A stretch of DNA of 64,000 nucleotides from Pseudomonas protegens (lineage in GTDB: Bacteria; Pseudomonadota; Gammaproteobacteria; Pseudomonadales; Pseudomonadaceae), in NCBI RefSeq assembly GCF_003363755.1, contig NZ_CP031396.1, forward strand, positions 3,789,001 through 3,853,000, given 5' to 3'. The notes under the pieces are model-generated. The model did not search any database. It worked only from the letters and a program-made list of their open reading frames with translations, and was not told where the DNA came from. This document shows positions 34,019 through 43,056 of the stretch, in pieces. The translations under genes were made by a program, and so were the position numbers. Each line of letters begins with the position of its first letter. Positions within the stretch are counted from its first letter, which is position 1.

Positions 34019-36019
34019 ATGAGTGCGCCATCCAGCTCCGCGAATACTCTGATTCGCATGAACCCTCCGGTGTTCTACTTCGCCGCGAGCTTTATCCTGA
34101 TCTTCGGCGTGGTGGTGATTTCCATGCCCGAACAGGCCGGCGCCTGGCTCCTGGCGGCGCAAAACTGGGCGGCCAACACGGTCGGCTGGTACTACATGCT
34201 GGCGATGACCCTGTACCTGGTCTTCGTGGTGGTCACCGCCTTGTCCGGCTACGGCAAGATCAAGCTCGGTGCCGACCACGACGAACCCGAGTTCAGTTAC
34301 CTGTCCTGGGCCGGCATGCTGTTCGCCGCCGGGATCAGCATCACCCTGTTCTTCTTCTGCGTTTCCGAACCCCTGACCCACATGCTGCAACCGCCCCAGG
34401 GCGAGGCCGGCACCGCCGAGGCGGCGCGCCAGGGCATGCAGTTACTGTTTCTGCACTGGGGCCTGCACGGCTGGGGGGTGTTCGCCTTCGTCGGCATGGC
34501 CCTGGCCTACTTCGCCTACCGGCATAACCTGCCGCTGGCCCTGCGTTCGGCGCTGTATCCGCTGATTGGCAAGCGCATCAACGGCCCCATCGGCTACGCG
34601 GTGGACGGTTTCGGCATCATCGCCACGGTGTTCGGCCTGGGTGCCGACATGGGCTTTGGTGTGCTGCACCTGAACTCCGGCCTCGACTACCTGTTCGGCA
34701 TCGCTCACACCCAGTGGATTCAGGTTGGCCTGATCACCCTGATGATGGGCGCGGCGATCATTGTTGCGGTGTCCGGAGTCGACAAGGGCGTGCGGGTGAT
34801 GTCCGACATCAACATGCTGCTGGCGGTGGCGCTGCTGCTGTTCGTGCTGTTCGCCGGTCCGACCCAGCACCTGCTCAACACCCTGATCCAGAACCTGGGG
34901 GATTACCTGGGTGCCTTGCCGGTCAAGAGTTTCGACGTCTACGCCTATAACAAACCCAGCGACTGGCTGGGCGGCTGGACGGTGTTCTACTGGGCCTGGT
35001 GGATTGCCTGGTCGCCCTTCGTGGGGCTGTTCATCGCACGGATTTCCCGGGGCCGGACCATTCGCGAATTCGTCTTCGGCGTGCTGCTGATTCCCCTGGG
35101 CTTCACCCTGGCGTGGATGTCGATTTTCGGTAACAGCGCCATCGACCAGGTGCTCAACCACGGCATGAGCGCCCTGGGCCTGTCGGCCATCGAGAATCCG
35201 TCGATGACCCTCTACCTGCTGCTGGAAACCTACCCCTGGAGCAAGACCGTGATCGCGGTCACGGTGTTCATCAGCTTCGTGTTCTTCGTCACCTCGGCGG
35301 ACTCCGGCACCGTGGTGCTCTCGACCCTGTCGGCCCGGGGCGGCAACGCCGATGAAGACGGGCCGAAATGGCTGCGGGTGTTCTGGGGCGCGATGACCGC
35401 GCTGGTCACCAGCGCGTTGCTGTTCGCTGGCAGCATCGACTCGCTGAAGTCGGCGGTGGTGCTGACCTCGCTGCCGTTCTCGCTGATTCTGCTGTTGATG
35501 ATGTGGGGGCTGCACAAGGCGTTCTACCTGGAGTCGCAGCGGCGCATCGCCCAGCTGCATTCCCTGGCCCCGGTGGCGCCTTCGCGGCGCGGCAAAGGCG
35601 GCTGGCGCCAGCGCCTGAGCCAGGCGGTGCACTTCCCGTCCCGGGATGAGGTGTATCGCTTCCTTGACCAGACGGTGCGCCCGGCCATCGAAGAGGTGAC
35701 CGCGGTGTTCGCCGAGAAGGGCCTGAACGTGGTGACCCAGCCCGACCCGGCCAACGACAGCGTGAGCCTGGAAATCGGTCATGGCGACCAGCACCCGTTC
35801 ATCTACCAGGTGCAGATGCGCGGCTACTTCACCCCGTCCTTCGCCCGTGGCGGTATGGGCCCCAAAGAGCTGCGCAACCGCCGCTACTACCGGGCCGAGG
35901 TGCACCTGGCCGAGGGCAGTCAGGATTACGATCTGATGGGCTACAGCAAGGAACAGATCATCAACGACATCCTCGACCAGTACGAACGCCACATGCAGTT
36001 CCTGCATCTGGTGCGCTGA
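34019..36019 (+). CDS. betT: Choline/glycine betaine transporter BetT (BCCT family)
   Basis: A 666-residue secondary transporter with 12 helices in the first 500 residues and a long cytoplasmic C-terminal region (about 500-666) as in osmoregulated BetT proteins. The BCCT signature is YWAWWIAWSPFVGLFIARIS in the eighth helix region, followed by RGRTIREFVFGVLLIPLGFT. The ATG follows TGCACCCGTC with no strong ribosome binding site. The BetI-like palindrome upstream supports choline as substrate. It stands alone; no betAB genes are nearby. Confidence 0.92.
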   Translation: MSAPSSSANTLIRMNPPVFYFAASFILIFGVVVISMPEQAGAWLLAAQNWAANTVGWYYMLAMTLYLVFVVVTALSGYGKIKLGADHDEPEFSYLSWAGMLFAAGISITLFFFCVSEPLTHMLQPPQGEAGTAEAARQGMQLLFLHWGLHGWGVFAFVGMALAYFAYRHNLPLALRSALYPLIGKRINGPIGYAVDGFGIIATVFGLGADMGFGVLHLNSGLDYLFGIAHTQWIQVGLITLMMGAAIIVAVSGVDKGVRVMSDINMLLAVALLLFVLFAGPTQHLLNTLIQNLGDYLGALPVKSFDVYAYNKPSDWLGGWTVFYWAWWIAWSPFVGLFIARISRGRTIREFVFGVLLIPLGFTLAWMSIFGNSAIDQVLNHGMSALGLSAIENPSMTLYLLLETYPWSKTVIAVTVFISFVFFVTSADSGTVVLSTLSARGGNADEDGPKWLRVFWGAMTALVTSALLFAGSIDSLKSAVVLTSLPFSLILLLMMWGLHKAFYLESQRRIAQLHSLAPVAPSRRGKGGWRQRLSQAVHFPSRDEVYRFLDQTVRPAIEEVTAVFAEKGLNVVTQPDPANDSVSLEIGHGDQHPFIYQVQMRGYFTPSFARGGMGPKELRNRRYYRAEVHLAEGSQDYDLMGYSKEQIINDILDQYERHMQFLHLVR

Positions 36020-36028
36020 GCCAGGCGC

Positions 36029-36286
36029 TCAGGCCCTGGTGAACAGCAGGTAGAGCACCAGGGCCAGCACTGGCACGGCAAACACCAGGCTGCCGACCAT
36101 CAGTTCCGATCTCAGGGGCTGATGGGCGGTGACCATCCCCACCGCGCCGTTGATCACCGTCAACGCCAGCCACAGCCCAGTAAATCCATAGCTCAATGTC
36201 TGTCGGGCAAAGCCCAGTCGTTCGCCGATAAACAGCACCAGCGCCAGCAGGATCAGGCCGAAGGTGATGATGATGGTGGTGTGCAT
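36029..36286 (-). CDS. Small membrane protein, three predicted helices
   Basis: An 85-residue very hydrophobic protein with helices at about residues 4-20, 32-50 and 62-82 and an RLGFARQT cytoplasmic-like loop. The ATG at 36286 has AAGGAG 9 bases upstream; the ATG at 36295 touches the ribosome binding site and is unlikely. It converges on betT with a gap of nine bases. I do not recognise a family. Confidence 0.6.
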   Translation of the reverse strand: MHTTIIITFGLILLALVLFIGERLGFARQTLSYGFTGLWLALTVINGAVGMVTAHQPLRSELMVGSLVFAVPVLALVLYLLFTRA

Positions 36287-36371
36287 GATGGGCATCTCCT
36301 TGCAGGAGCGGCCAGGCGGCGTACCGCTTGCCGGTGAATGGATTTACGGGCTTGTGTTTCGAGCATAGGCG

Positions 36372-36465
36372 TCAAACCCGCCCGCCATTGGCCTGCAGAA
36401 TCTGTCCGTTGACCCAGGCCGCCGCCGGGCTTGCCAGGAAGCTGCGGCCGCCCTCGCTGATTGCC
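36372..36465 (-). pseudogene. Remnant of a short-chain dehydrogenase/reductase (C-terminus only)
   Basis: Read on the reverse strand up to the stop at 36372, about 28 codons give SFLASPAAAWVNGQILQANG followed by GRV and TGA. This is the standard end of SDR enzymes. Nothing upstream continues the fold; the sequence changes abruptly into a LysR fragment on the other strand. Confidence 0.7.
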
Positions 36466-36466
36466 C

Positions 36467-36570
36467 CGAAGGGTGGCGAATTTGCAGCAGGTGACCTGCG
36501 CCAGCCCGAGCTATTTGGCGCATCACGGTGAGCCGCGCAGCCTGGACGAGCTCGGAGCGCATCGACCGGC
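36467..36570 (+). pseudogene. Remnant of a LysR-family regulator (effector domain piece)
   Basis: In one forward frame the sequence reads RRVANLQQVTCASPSYLAHH, GEPRSLDELGAHR. This matches the conserved middle of LysR effector domains (CASPxYLxxHGxPxxLxDLxxHR). It has no N-terminal DNA-binding part and no continuation. Confidence 0.7.
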
Positions 36571-36606
36571 TCCTAAGGCGGGCTTTGGGGTTGTCCCTTT
36601 TTCAGC

Positions 36607-37650
36607 ATGAGCATGGAGTCATCCGTGCTCAGTTCCCCCCGCCATAACAAGCTCGTGACCTGTCTTATGGCTGTCGATCAGCACCTTGCTGCCTGGCGTC
36701 ATGCAGATGTGCCGGCCCAGGCAAGACTGGATTTTGCGGTCTATAAAGAATTGGCGCAGATCGCCGGAGCCCCGTCGCTTCGATGCGCTGTTTGTCGCCG
36801 ACAGCCTGGCAAGCGCCACAGACTCCATTGCCGAGCGCATGGCCCGCTCCACCTTCTTCGAACCCTTGGTTGTGCGCTGGGCCTTGGCGGCCGTGATCGA
36901 GCGAACGGGGCGTATTGCCACTAATGCTAAGAACTATAACGTACCGTGCTACGTAGTACGTAGAGAGGCATAAAGGTCCTTCTTTCAGGCGGCGGAAGGG
37001 GTGGGTCGGGTGAATTCCGACAATGCCGTCGAAGCGCGAATTTCGGTCGTGAGCAACATGTCGAACCTCATCGTCGGGCACGGAAGTTCTATCAGTCAGT
37101 GACCGGGCTTTGGGGCAAATGGCAGGGCGATGCCTGTGTCCGGGATAGGATGAGTGGTCAGTACGATAACCCGAATTTACCGCATTTACTGGACAGTTTC
37201 GCGGCAATCTTCCCAATCAGAGGGCCGTTGAATGTGGCGCGGCCATCCCAGGGTTATCCCGTGATTGTCCAGTCCGGGTCTTCGAGAGCGGGCGCGATCT
37301 GGCGGTGCAAACCGCTGAGGTGGTGTTCACTGTGCGGTCCTCCCTGGCCTGCGCCCAGGACTTTTACGCCGGCCTGAAAGGGTGTCTCGGGTAGTACGAA
37401 TTTAGTATGTAATCCATGAAAATCATATTTGGCACGTTCGTTTTCATGGCTGACCGCAGCGTCGTGCCCGGGAAAATTTGAGTCCTTCCGGCAGTGGGTA
37501 TCGCATCGTCCGGCAGGGTTGCAGGATTTTGCGGCGCAGGAGAATCCGGAACTGCAGTGGCGCGGATTGTTCAGAGCAGAGTATGAAGGGCCGTACCCAC
37601 GGTGGTGTGCCGGTGAGTTAGGCCGGCGATGTGTGTGCCGAGGTTAACCC
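36607..37650 (+). pseudogene. Decayed LLM-class flavin monooxygenase (NtaA/SnaA/DszA family)
   Basis: Fragments of one protein appear in order but in different frames. LMAVDQHLAAWRHADVPAQA leads into RRFDALFVADSLASATDS after a frameshift near 36770, then FFEPLVVRWALAAVIERTGR to about 36970. QSVTGLWGKWQGDACVRDRM and IRGPLNVARPSQGYPVIVQS follow (37093-37285), then, shifted near 37288, LAVQTAEVVFTVRSSLACAQ and DFYAGLKG. Last is PAGLQDFAAQENPELQWRGL with FRAEYEG (about 37510-37600), the family C-terminus. At least three frameshifts and one deletion separate them. It is related to, but not a copy of, the intact gene at 24257-25624. Confidence 0.8.
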
Positions 37651-37682
37651 TTCCAGATTGACCCCAACCCAAAGAGGATTCG

Positions 37683-38720
37683 ATGACTTATCTAGCTGCC
37701 GAAAATCGCTACGACTCCATTCCCTATCGCCGTGTCGGACGCAGTGGCCTGGTGCTGCCGGCGCTGTCCCTGGGGCTTTGGCACAACTTTGGCGACAGCA
37801 CGCCCATCGATACCCAGCGCGCCTTGCTGCGCACGGCTTTCGACCTGGGCATCAATCACTTCGACCTGGCCAATAACTATGGCCCGCCCTATGGCAGTGC
37901 CGAGATCAATTTCGGCCGGCTACTGCGGGAAGACTTCAAGGCCTATCGCGATGAGTTGATCATCTCCAGCAAGGCCGGTTGGGACATGTGGCCAGGGCCT
38001 TACGGCCAGGGCGGAGGCTCGCGCAAGTATGTGCTGGCCAGCCTGGACCAGAGCCTGCAGCGCCTGGGCCTGGACTATGTGGATATCTTTTATTCCCATC
38101 GTTTCGACCCGGATACCCCGCTGGAGGAAACCGCCAGCGCCCTGGCCAGCGCGGTGCAGCAGGGCAAGGCGCTGTACATCGGCATTTCTTCCTACTCCGG
38201 GGTGAAAACCCGGGAAATCGCCGCGCTGCTCAAGGAGTGGAAGGTGCCGTTGCTGATCCATCAGCCGGCCTACAACATGCTCAACCGCTGGGTGGAGAAG
38301 GACTTGCTGGATACCACCGACGAGCTTGGGGTCGGGGTCATCGCCTTTACGCCGCTGGCCCAGGGGCTGCTAACCGACAAGTACCTCAATGGCATTCCCG
38401 AGGATGCGCGAGTCAATCGTCCGGGCGGTGGTTCGTTGCAGGCCGCTCATTTGTCCGAGGCCAATATCGCCCATGTGCGGGCCCTCAACGAGATCGCCAG
38501 GAATCGCGGCCAGAGCCTGGCGCAGTTGGCCCTGGCGTGGACCCTGCGCGACCCGCGGGTGACGTCGGCGCTGATTGGCGCGAGCCGGCCGGAGCAGATC
38601 ATCGAGAATGTCGGGGCGTTGCAGAACTTGAGTTTTACCGTGGAGGAGCTGGCGGAAATCGATCATTTCGCCAAAGAGGGGCGGATCAACCTGTGGGAAA
38701 GGCCATCGACGGCAGAGTAG
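37683..38720 (+). CDS. Aldo-keto reductase, YghZ/GPR (L-glyceraldehyde 3-phosphate reductase) group
   Basis: A 345-residue NADPH-dependent AKR barrel. The catalytic tetrad is visible as Asp61 and Tyr66 (FDLANNYG), Lys97 (ISSKAGW) and His139 (FYSHRFD). GGGSRKYVLASLDQSLQRLG and the C-terminal ALIGASRPEQIIENVGALQN match the YghZ/Kv-beta-like AKR14 group. AGAGG precedes the ATG. It directly follows the decayed monooxygenase and is intact, ending with a strong shared terminator. The physiological substrate is uncertain; such enzymes reduce reactive aldehydes such as methylglyoxal. Confidence 0.9.
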   Translation: MTYLAAENRYDSIPYRRVGRSGLVLPALSLGLWHNFGDSTPIDTQRALLRTAFDLGINHFDLANNYGPPYGSAEINFGRLLREDFKAYRDELIISSKAGWDMWPGPYGQGGGSRKYVLASLDQSLQRLGLDYVDIFYSHRFDPDTPLEETASALASAVQQGKALYIGISSYSGVKTREIAALLKEWKVPLLIHQPAYNMLNRWVEKDLLDTTDELGVGVIAFTPLAQGLLTDKYLNGIPEDARVNRPGGGSLQAAHLSEANIAHVRALNEIARNRGQSLAQLALAWTLRDPRVTSALIGASRPEQIIENVGALQNLSFTVEELAEIDHFAKEGRINLWERPSTAE

Positions 38721-38745
38721 GTCCTTCAGGATCTGCATTGAGCAA

Positions 38746-38779
38746 ACAGCCCCCAACAGAGTTATCTGTCGGGGGCTGT
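38746..38779. terminator. Bidirectional terminator between AKR and EmrA-type genes
   Basis: ACAGCCCCC (38746-38754) pairs with GGGGGCTGT (38771-38779), and inside it ACAGA pairs with TCTGT. The stem lies between convergent genes. The T run is short on both sides, best (TTTG) for the reverse-strand gene. Confidence 0.7.
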
Positions 38780-38825
38780 CTGGGCGTCTGGAGTGGGGCG
38801 CAGGGTGAAGCTGCTGCCGGACCTG

Positions 38826-40025
38826 TCAGTGCGCCGGGGCGGGTGTGTTGGTGCTGACTTTCAGCGAGGTCTGGGTGCTGGCCACTGCGCGTTCCTGAGA
38901 GTCTCCCAGATCGACTTTGGCGGTCACCGACAGACCCGGCCGCAGACGCTCGAGGCCCGGTTGGTCGGCGTTGAAGCGGATGCGCACCGGCACCCGCTGC
39001 ACGATCTTGGTGAAGTTGCCGGTTCCCGGTTCAAAGGGCAGCAGGGCGAAGGTCGAACCTGAACCCGGTGCCAGGCTTTCCACGGTGCCGGCGATACTCA
39101 CGCCCGGCAAGGCATCGATCTTGATACGGGTGGATTGGCCTGGGTACATGTGCTGAGTCTGGGTTTCCTTGAAGTTGGCCAATACATAAAGGTCATGCAG
39201 CGGCACCAGGGTCAGCAGGCGTGAGCCCGGTTGCACATAGTCCCCCACTTGAATCTGCCGATTGCCCACGGTGCCATCCATCGGCGCATAGATAGTGGTG
39301 TGTCGCAGGTCCTGTTGCGCCAGCTCCAGTCGGGCTTTCGCCGTCACCACCTTGGCCTTGGCCATTTGCAGCTGCGCCTGCAAGCGTTCGCGTTGGGCTG
39401 AAGTGACAGCAAGGTCGTTTTCCGCCACTTGCAGCATGGCTTGGGCATAGGCGAGACCTTGTTCTGCCGAGATCGCCTGAGTGCTGTATTTCTCGACTTC
39501 GTTGCGCGCCACAGCACCGGTAGTGACCAGGGTGTCGAAACGGTTACGTTCCGCCCCTGCGCGCTTGGACTCGGCCTGGTTGGTGCGGATTGAGGTGCGC
39601 GCCGCCAGCACCCGAGCGTTGGCCAGGCGCTGTTCGGCATCCTGGATCGTCAGGGCTGCTTCAGCCAGGGCGACCTGGGCTTGATTGTCGGCGAGATCGC
39701 CTTCGGCCAGGGCGACTCGGCTATCGAACTCTTCGCTGTTGATGCGCACCAGGGGCTGTCCGGCCGTCACAGTCTGGTGGTCCTTGACCAGGACTTCGGT
39801 CACCAGGCCATGAACCCGTGGTGCGACGGAGGTGGCATCGGCGGCGATGTAGGCGTCGTCGGTGGCTTCAGTTGAAGGCGCCATCAGCACCCAGGCCACT
39901 CCGACCGCCACCAAGGTCATGGCAATGGCACCAGCGATCAGAGGCCGTTTGGAGCGCTTGCGCGGCTTTTCCGTCTCTTGCGTGGCTTGCAGGATGGCGT
40001 TCTGAGTCTGGGTGCTCTGCTCCAT
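38826..40025 (-). CDS. HlyD/EmrA-family periplasmic adaptor
   Basis: A 399-residue membrane-fusion protein: a cytoplasmic tail, one helix at about 29-48 (AGAIAMTLVAVGVAWVLMAP), a lipoyl half (APRVHGLVTEVLVKDHQTVT), a long coiled-coil region (about 95-215) and a beta-barrel (YAPMDGTVGNRQIQVGDYVQ, LANFKETQTQHMYPGQSTRI). This is the EmrA type that partners DHA2 pumps. GGAG lies 7 bases before the ATG. The matching pump gene is transcribed the other way, 77 bases off, rather than downstream as in emrAB. Confidence 0.9.
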   Translation of the reverse strand: MEQSTQTQNAILQATQETEKPRKRSKRPLIAGAIAMTLVAVGVAWVLMAPSTEATDDAYIAADATSVAPRVHGLVTEVLVKDHQTVTAGQPLVRINSEEFDSRVALAEGDLADNQAQVALAEAALTIQDAEQRLANARVLAARTSIRTNQAESKRAGAERNRFDTLVTTGAVARNEVEKYSTQAISAEQGLAYAQAMLQVAENDLAVTSAQRERLQAQLQMAKAKVVTAKARLELAQQDLRHTTIYAPMDGTVGNRQIQVGDYVQPGSRLLTLVPLHDLYVLANFKETQTQHMYPGQSTRIKIDALPGVSIAGTVESLAPGSGSTFALLPFEPGTGNFTKIVQRVPVRIRFNADQPGLERLRPGLSVTAKVDLGDSQERAVASTQTSLKVSTNTPAPAH

Positions 40026-40102
40026 GTTGAAGCTCCATGCTGTTTTGAATTACGATCATAATATTCATATGGCGGTCGCAATACTACAGGGAAGTACCTA
40101 CC

Positions 40103-41698
40103 GTGACGACAAGCGTATCCGACCTCCCTGACGCGGGCGTCCAGCCTGGTCAACAGTCCACCCGACGCAAGTTTCTGGTCTTCACCATCATGGCCTTTGG
40201 CATGTTCATGGCGTTGATCGATATCCAGATCGTGGCGGCATCCCTGAACGATGTGCAGGCTGGACTCAGTGCCGGCCCTGATGAAGTGAGCTGGGTGCAG
40301 ACCGCCTATCTGATCGCCGAACTGATCATGATTCCCTTCTCGGCATTCCTCGCCCAGGCGATTTCCACCCGCTGGCTGTTCTCCGTCAGTGCGGCATTTT
40401 TTACCTTGTTCAGCATTGGCTGCGGGATGGCCTGGAACATTGAGTCGATGATTGTATTGCGGGCCCTGCAAGGCTTCGCCGGCGGGGCCATGGTGCCTAC
40501 GGTGTTTGCCGTGGGTTTCGTGCTATTTGAGGGCAAGCAGCGGGCGATGGTCCCGGCCATCCTCGGCATGACAGCGGTGCTGGCGCCGACGCTGGGCCCC
40601 ACGGTGGGCGGGCTGGTGACCTTCTACCTGGACTGGCGCTGGATCTTCTTTATCAACGTGCTGCCGGGGCTGTTGATCTGCATTGGTGCGGCGCTGCTGA
40701 TCGATGTGGATCGCCCCGATCTGTCGATGTTGCGGCGGATCGACTGGCTGCACTTCGTGGCCATGGCCCTGGCACTGGGCTGCTTCGAGTACGTGCTGGA
40801 AGAGGGGCCGCGCAAGGACTGGTTCAGCGATAGCGGGATTGTCATTGCCGCCTGGGTTTCCATTGTCTCCTTTGGTTTGTTTATCGAGCGTTCGCTGTAT
40901 TCGAATAACCCGATTGTGTCGTTGGTGCCCTTTCGCGATCGGACCTTTTCCATCGCCTGCCTGCTGAACCTGGTGATTGGCTTTGGCCTGTATTCCTCGA
41001 CTTATCTGGTCCCGGTGTTTCTCGGACGAGTGCGGGGTTTCGACAGCCTGGAAATCGGCACCACCGTTTTCGTCGTGGGAATCGGGCAACTGGTGAGTAC
41101 GATCATTGCCGCCCGGGCTTCGGAGAAGGTTGATCGACGCTTGATCATTTCGGTGGGCTTTCTGGGCCTGGCGCTGAGCTTGTGGCTGACCTCCCGGGTC
41201 ACGTCCAACTGGGGATTCGATGAGCTGCTGGTTCCTCAAGTTGCCCGCGGCCTGTTCCTGATGCTCTGCATCGTTCCCAGTGTGAACATGGCCTTGAGTT
41301 CATTCCAGGGCGTGGAATTGCGTCAGGCCTCCGGCCTGTTCAACCTGATGCGCAACCTGGGGGGCGCCATTGGCATTGCAACGGTCAACACCTGGCTGCA
41401 GGACGACGCCCGAACCCAGGGGCTGCGTCTGTCGGAGTCTTTGGGTGCCAAGGCTGTTGCGGCCCAGGAACTGATGGGGCAGTTGGCCCTGAAGATCGCC
41501 GCCGATACGCCTGACTCCAGCCACGCATTCCTCATGGCCCAGGGCATTCTCGGCAGATTGGTGGGGCGTGAAGCCTTGACCCTGGCGTTTGGCGATGTAT
41601 TCCGCCTGATGGCGATGATGTTCGTGGTGGCGCTGCTGCTGGTGCCGCTGTGCAAGGTTCCCCCGGCTGCGCCAGGCACGGCCGAGGATGACAAGTGA
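40103..41698 (+). CDS. DHA2-family MFS drug transporter (EmrB/QacA type, 14 helices)
   Basis: A 531-residue proton-driven exporter with about 14 helices. Typical DHA2 marks are FGMFMALIDIQIVAASLNDV in helix 1, EVSWVQTAYLIAELIMIPFS, motif C GMTAVLAPTLGPTVGGLV in helix 5, and SGLFNLMRNLGGAIGIATVN late in the protein. The start is GTG with AGGGAA upstream. With the divergent EmrA-type gene it makes a pump that could export a hydrophobic product or toxin. Its position beside the polyyne-like genes makes export or self-protection a reasonable guess. Confidence 0.9.
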   Translation: MTTSVSDLPDAGVQPGQQSTRRKFLVFTIMAFGMFMALIDIQIVAASLNDVQAGLSAGPDEVSWVQTAYLIAELIMIPFSAFLAQAISTRWLFSVSAAFFTLFSIGCGMAWNIESMIVLRALQGFAGGAMVPTVFAVGFVLFEGKQRAMVPAILGMTAVLAPTLGPTVGGLVTFYLDWRWIFFINVLPGLLICIGAALLIDVDRPDLSMLRRIDWLHFVAMALALGCFEYVLEEGPRKDWFSDSGIVIAAWVSIVSFGLFIERSLYSNNPIVSLVPFRDRTFSIACLLNLVIGFGLYSSTYLVPVFLGRVRGFDSLEIGTTVFVVGIGQLVSTIIAARASEKVDRRLIISVGFLGLALSLWLTSRVTSNWGFDELLVPQVARGLFLMLCIVPSVNMALSSFQGVELRQASGLFNLMRNLGGAIGIATVNTWLQDDARTQGLRLSESLGAKAVAAQELMGQLALKIAADTPDSSHAFLMAQGILGRLVGREALTLAFGDVFRLMAMMFVVALLLVPLCKVPPAAPGTAEDDK

Positions 41699-41717
41699 TG
41701 GCTCCAGCGCGCGCTGA

Positions 41718-42764
41718 TCAGATGATCGGCGGGCCGGACCTGGCCTTGCGCAACTGGCTCGGCGTGCAGCCCATGTTTTTCCACATCAATCGACGTAGTG
41801 CCGTCGCGTCGGAATAGCCTACTTTGAAGGCAACTTCTTCAATGCTCATGTTGGTAGTTTCCAATAAGCTTTGAACATGTTGCAGGCGAACTTTCTGAAT
41901 GAAGGCCATGGGCGGCTTACCCGTGGCGCTACGGATTCTGCGCGATAAGGTCTTCTCGGTGATGCGCAAGTGCTCGGCAATGGTGCTCAATGGAGGAACG
42001 TTGGGCAGGCAGTCCTCGATAAACTTTTCCAGCATCAGCACTTCGCGATTTTCTGTTTTTAAGTTGGATAGGGCCATGTAGTGATATTGCGCAGGCCGAC
42101 CATCTATCAGCAGATAGCGCATGGTCAGCTCGGCAATTTGATTACCCATCTTATTGCGCAGTACATAAAGCATCAGATCCATTTGCGACATGCCTGCGCC
42201 AGCAGTAATCATATTTCCGTCATGAATAAGCATGCGCTTTGTGTCGAGTATCGCCTCGGGATAACGCTGCTTGAAGGTCTCGTACAGTTGCCAGTGGGTG
42301 GTGACGGTGCGGCCCTCGAGAATCCCTGCCTCCCCCAGGACGAAAACCGCCGAGCAGGACGCCGCAGTCTGTCGTCCGCGCAGGTGGTGTTCTTGCACCA
42401 GCTTGCTCAGCTTGCGGATGTCGTTGTGCCCGAGCCGGGCAATGAGCTCGGTGGACTGACTGAGGCCCGGCTGCCTCTTTTCCCGGCGACAGCCAAAGAA
42501 ATCCAGCTCCTGGGTGTTTTCCAGCCCCAGCCCCGGGATGACCAGCATGCTGCCCTCAATGGTCTGGGCGCTGTCCAGTGGCAGTGCATCCAGGCGCATG
42601 CCATTGCGCATTCGTACGGATTCACTGCTGCCGATGATTTTCCAGGTAATGGTGGGGCGTCCCATGACTTCGGCGATCTGGTTGGCAGTACGCAGCACAT
42701 CCAAGGTGATCGCCACACTTGACCCCATGGCTCCTTCCAGCGCGATCAACGTGAGCACATCCAT
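41718..42764 (-). CDS. GlxA-family transcriptional regulator (DJ-1/PfpI domain plus AraC helix-turn-helix)
   Basis: A 348-residue regulator with an N-terminal DJ-1/PfpI-like domain (LTLIALEGAMGSSVAITLDV, VIPGLGLENT, and the nucleophile-elbow-like AASCSAVFVLGEAGILEGR) and a C-terminal AraC domain with two helix-turn-helices (LSTIAEHLRITEKTLSRRIR; SIEEVAFKVGYSDATALRRL). GGAG lies 9 bases before the ATG at 42764 and 3 bases before that at 42770, so the former is preferred. It is convergent with the DHA2 pump and divergent from the acyl-AMP ligase operon, of which it is probably the regulator. The ligand is unknown. Confidence 0.88.
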   Translation of the reverse strand: MDVLTLIALEGAMGSSVAITLDVLRTANQIAEVMGRPTITWKIIGSSESVRMRNGMRLDALPLDSAQTIEGSMLVIPGLGLENTQELDFFGCRREKRQPGLSQSTELIARLGHNDIRKLSKLVQEHHLRGRQTAASCSAVFVLGEAGILEGRTVTTHWQLYETFKQRYPEAILDTKRMLIHDGNMITAGAGMSQMDLMLYVLRNKMGNQIAELTMRYLLIDGRPAQYHYMALSNLKTENREVLMLEKFIEDCLPNVPPLSTIAEHLRITEKTLSRRIRSATGKPPMAFIQKVRLQHVQSLLETTNMSIEEVAFKVGYSDATALRRLMWKNMGCTPSQLRKARSGPPII

Positions 42765-43056
42765 GTCCATTTTCTCCCTGTAAGTGTCCATTTGTGCATT
42801 AGCAAAATATACAAGCTGGTGGCAGACTTCTCAACGCGTCCAAATCTAACTTTCTCTGCCCACGCTATTCCCAGTGGGACATATAAGAAAATAGGCATTC
42901 ATTAAGTGAATGCTTCGCCCTGTCAATAAAATGACATCTTGTCTACTGCCTAGTAAGAGCTCCCCTTGTTAGGGGTGTTTGTTCGGTTCCTTAGTGCTGA
43001 AAATAATAAACGACCATTAGGTCAATATATGGCTCTCCATTTAAAAAGGATTTTGA
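42765..43056. promoter_or_regulatory. AT-rich divergent promoter region of the polyyne-like operon, with palindrome
   Basis: About 290 bases of low GC content between the GlxA-type regulator and the acyl-AMP ligase gene. A perfect inverted repeat GCATTCA-TTAAG-TGAATGC lies at 42895-42913, a good candidate operator. A smaller stem CCCC/GGGG with a TGTTTGTT tail (about 42973-42997) could act as an attenuator in the leader of the operon. Confidence 0.5.
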
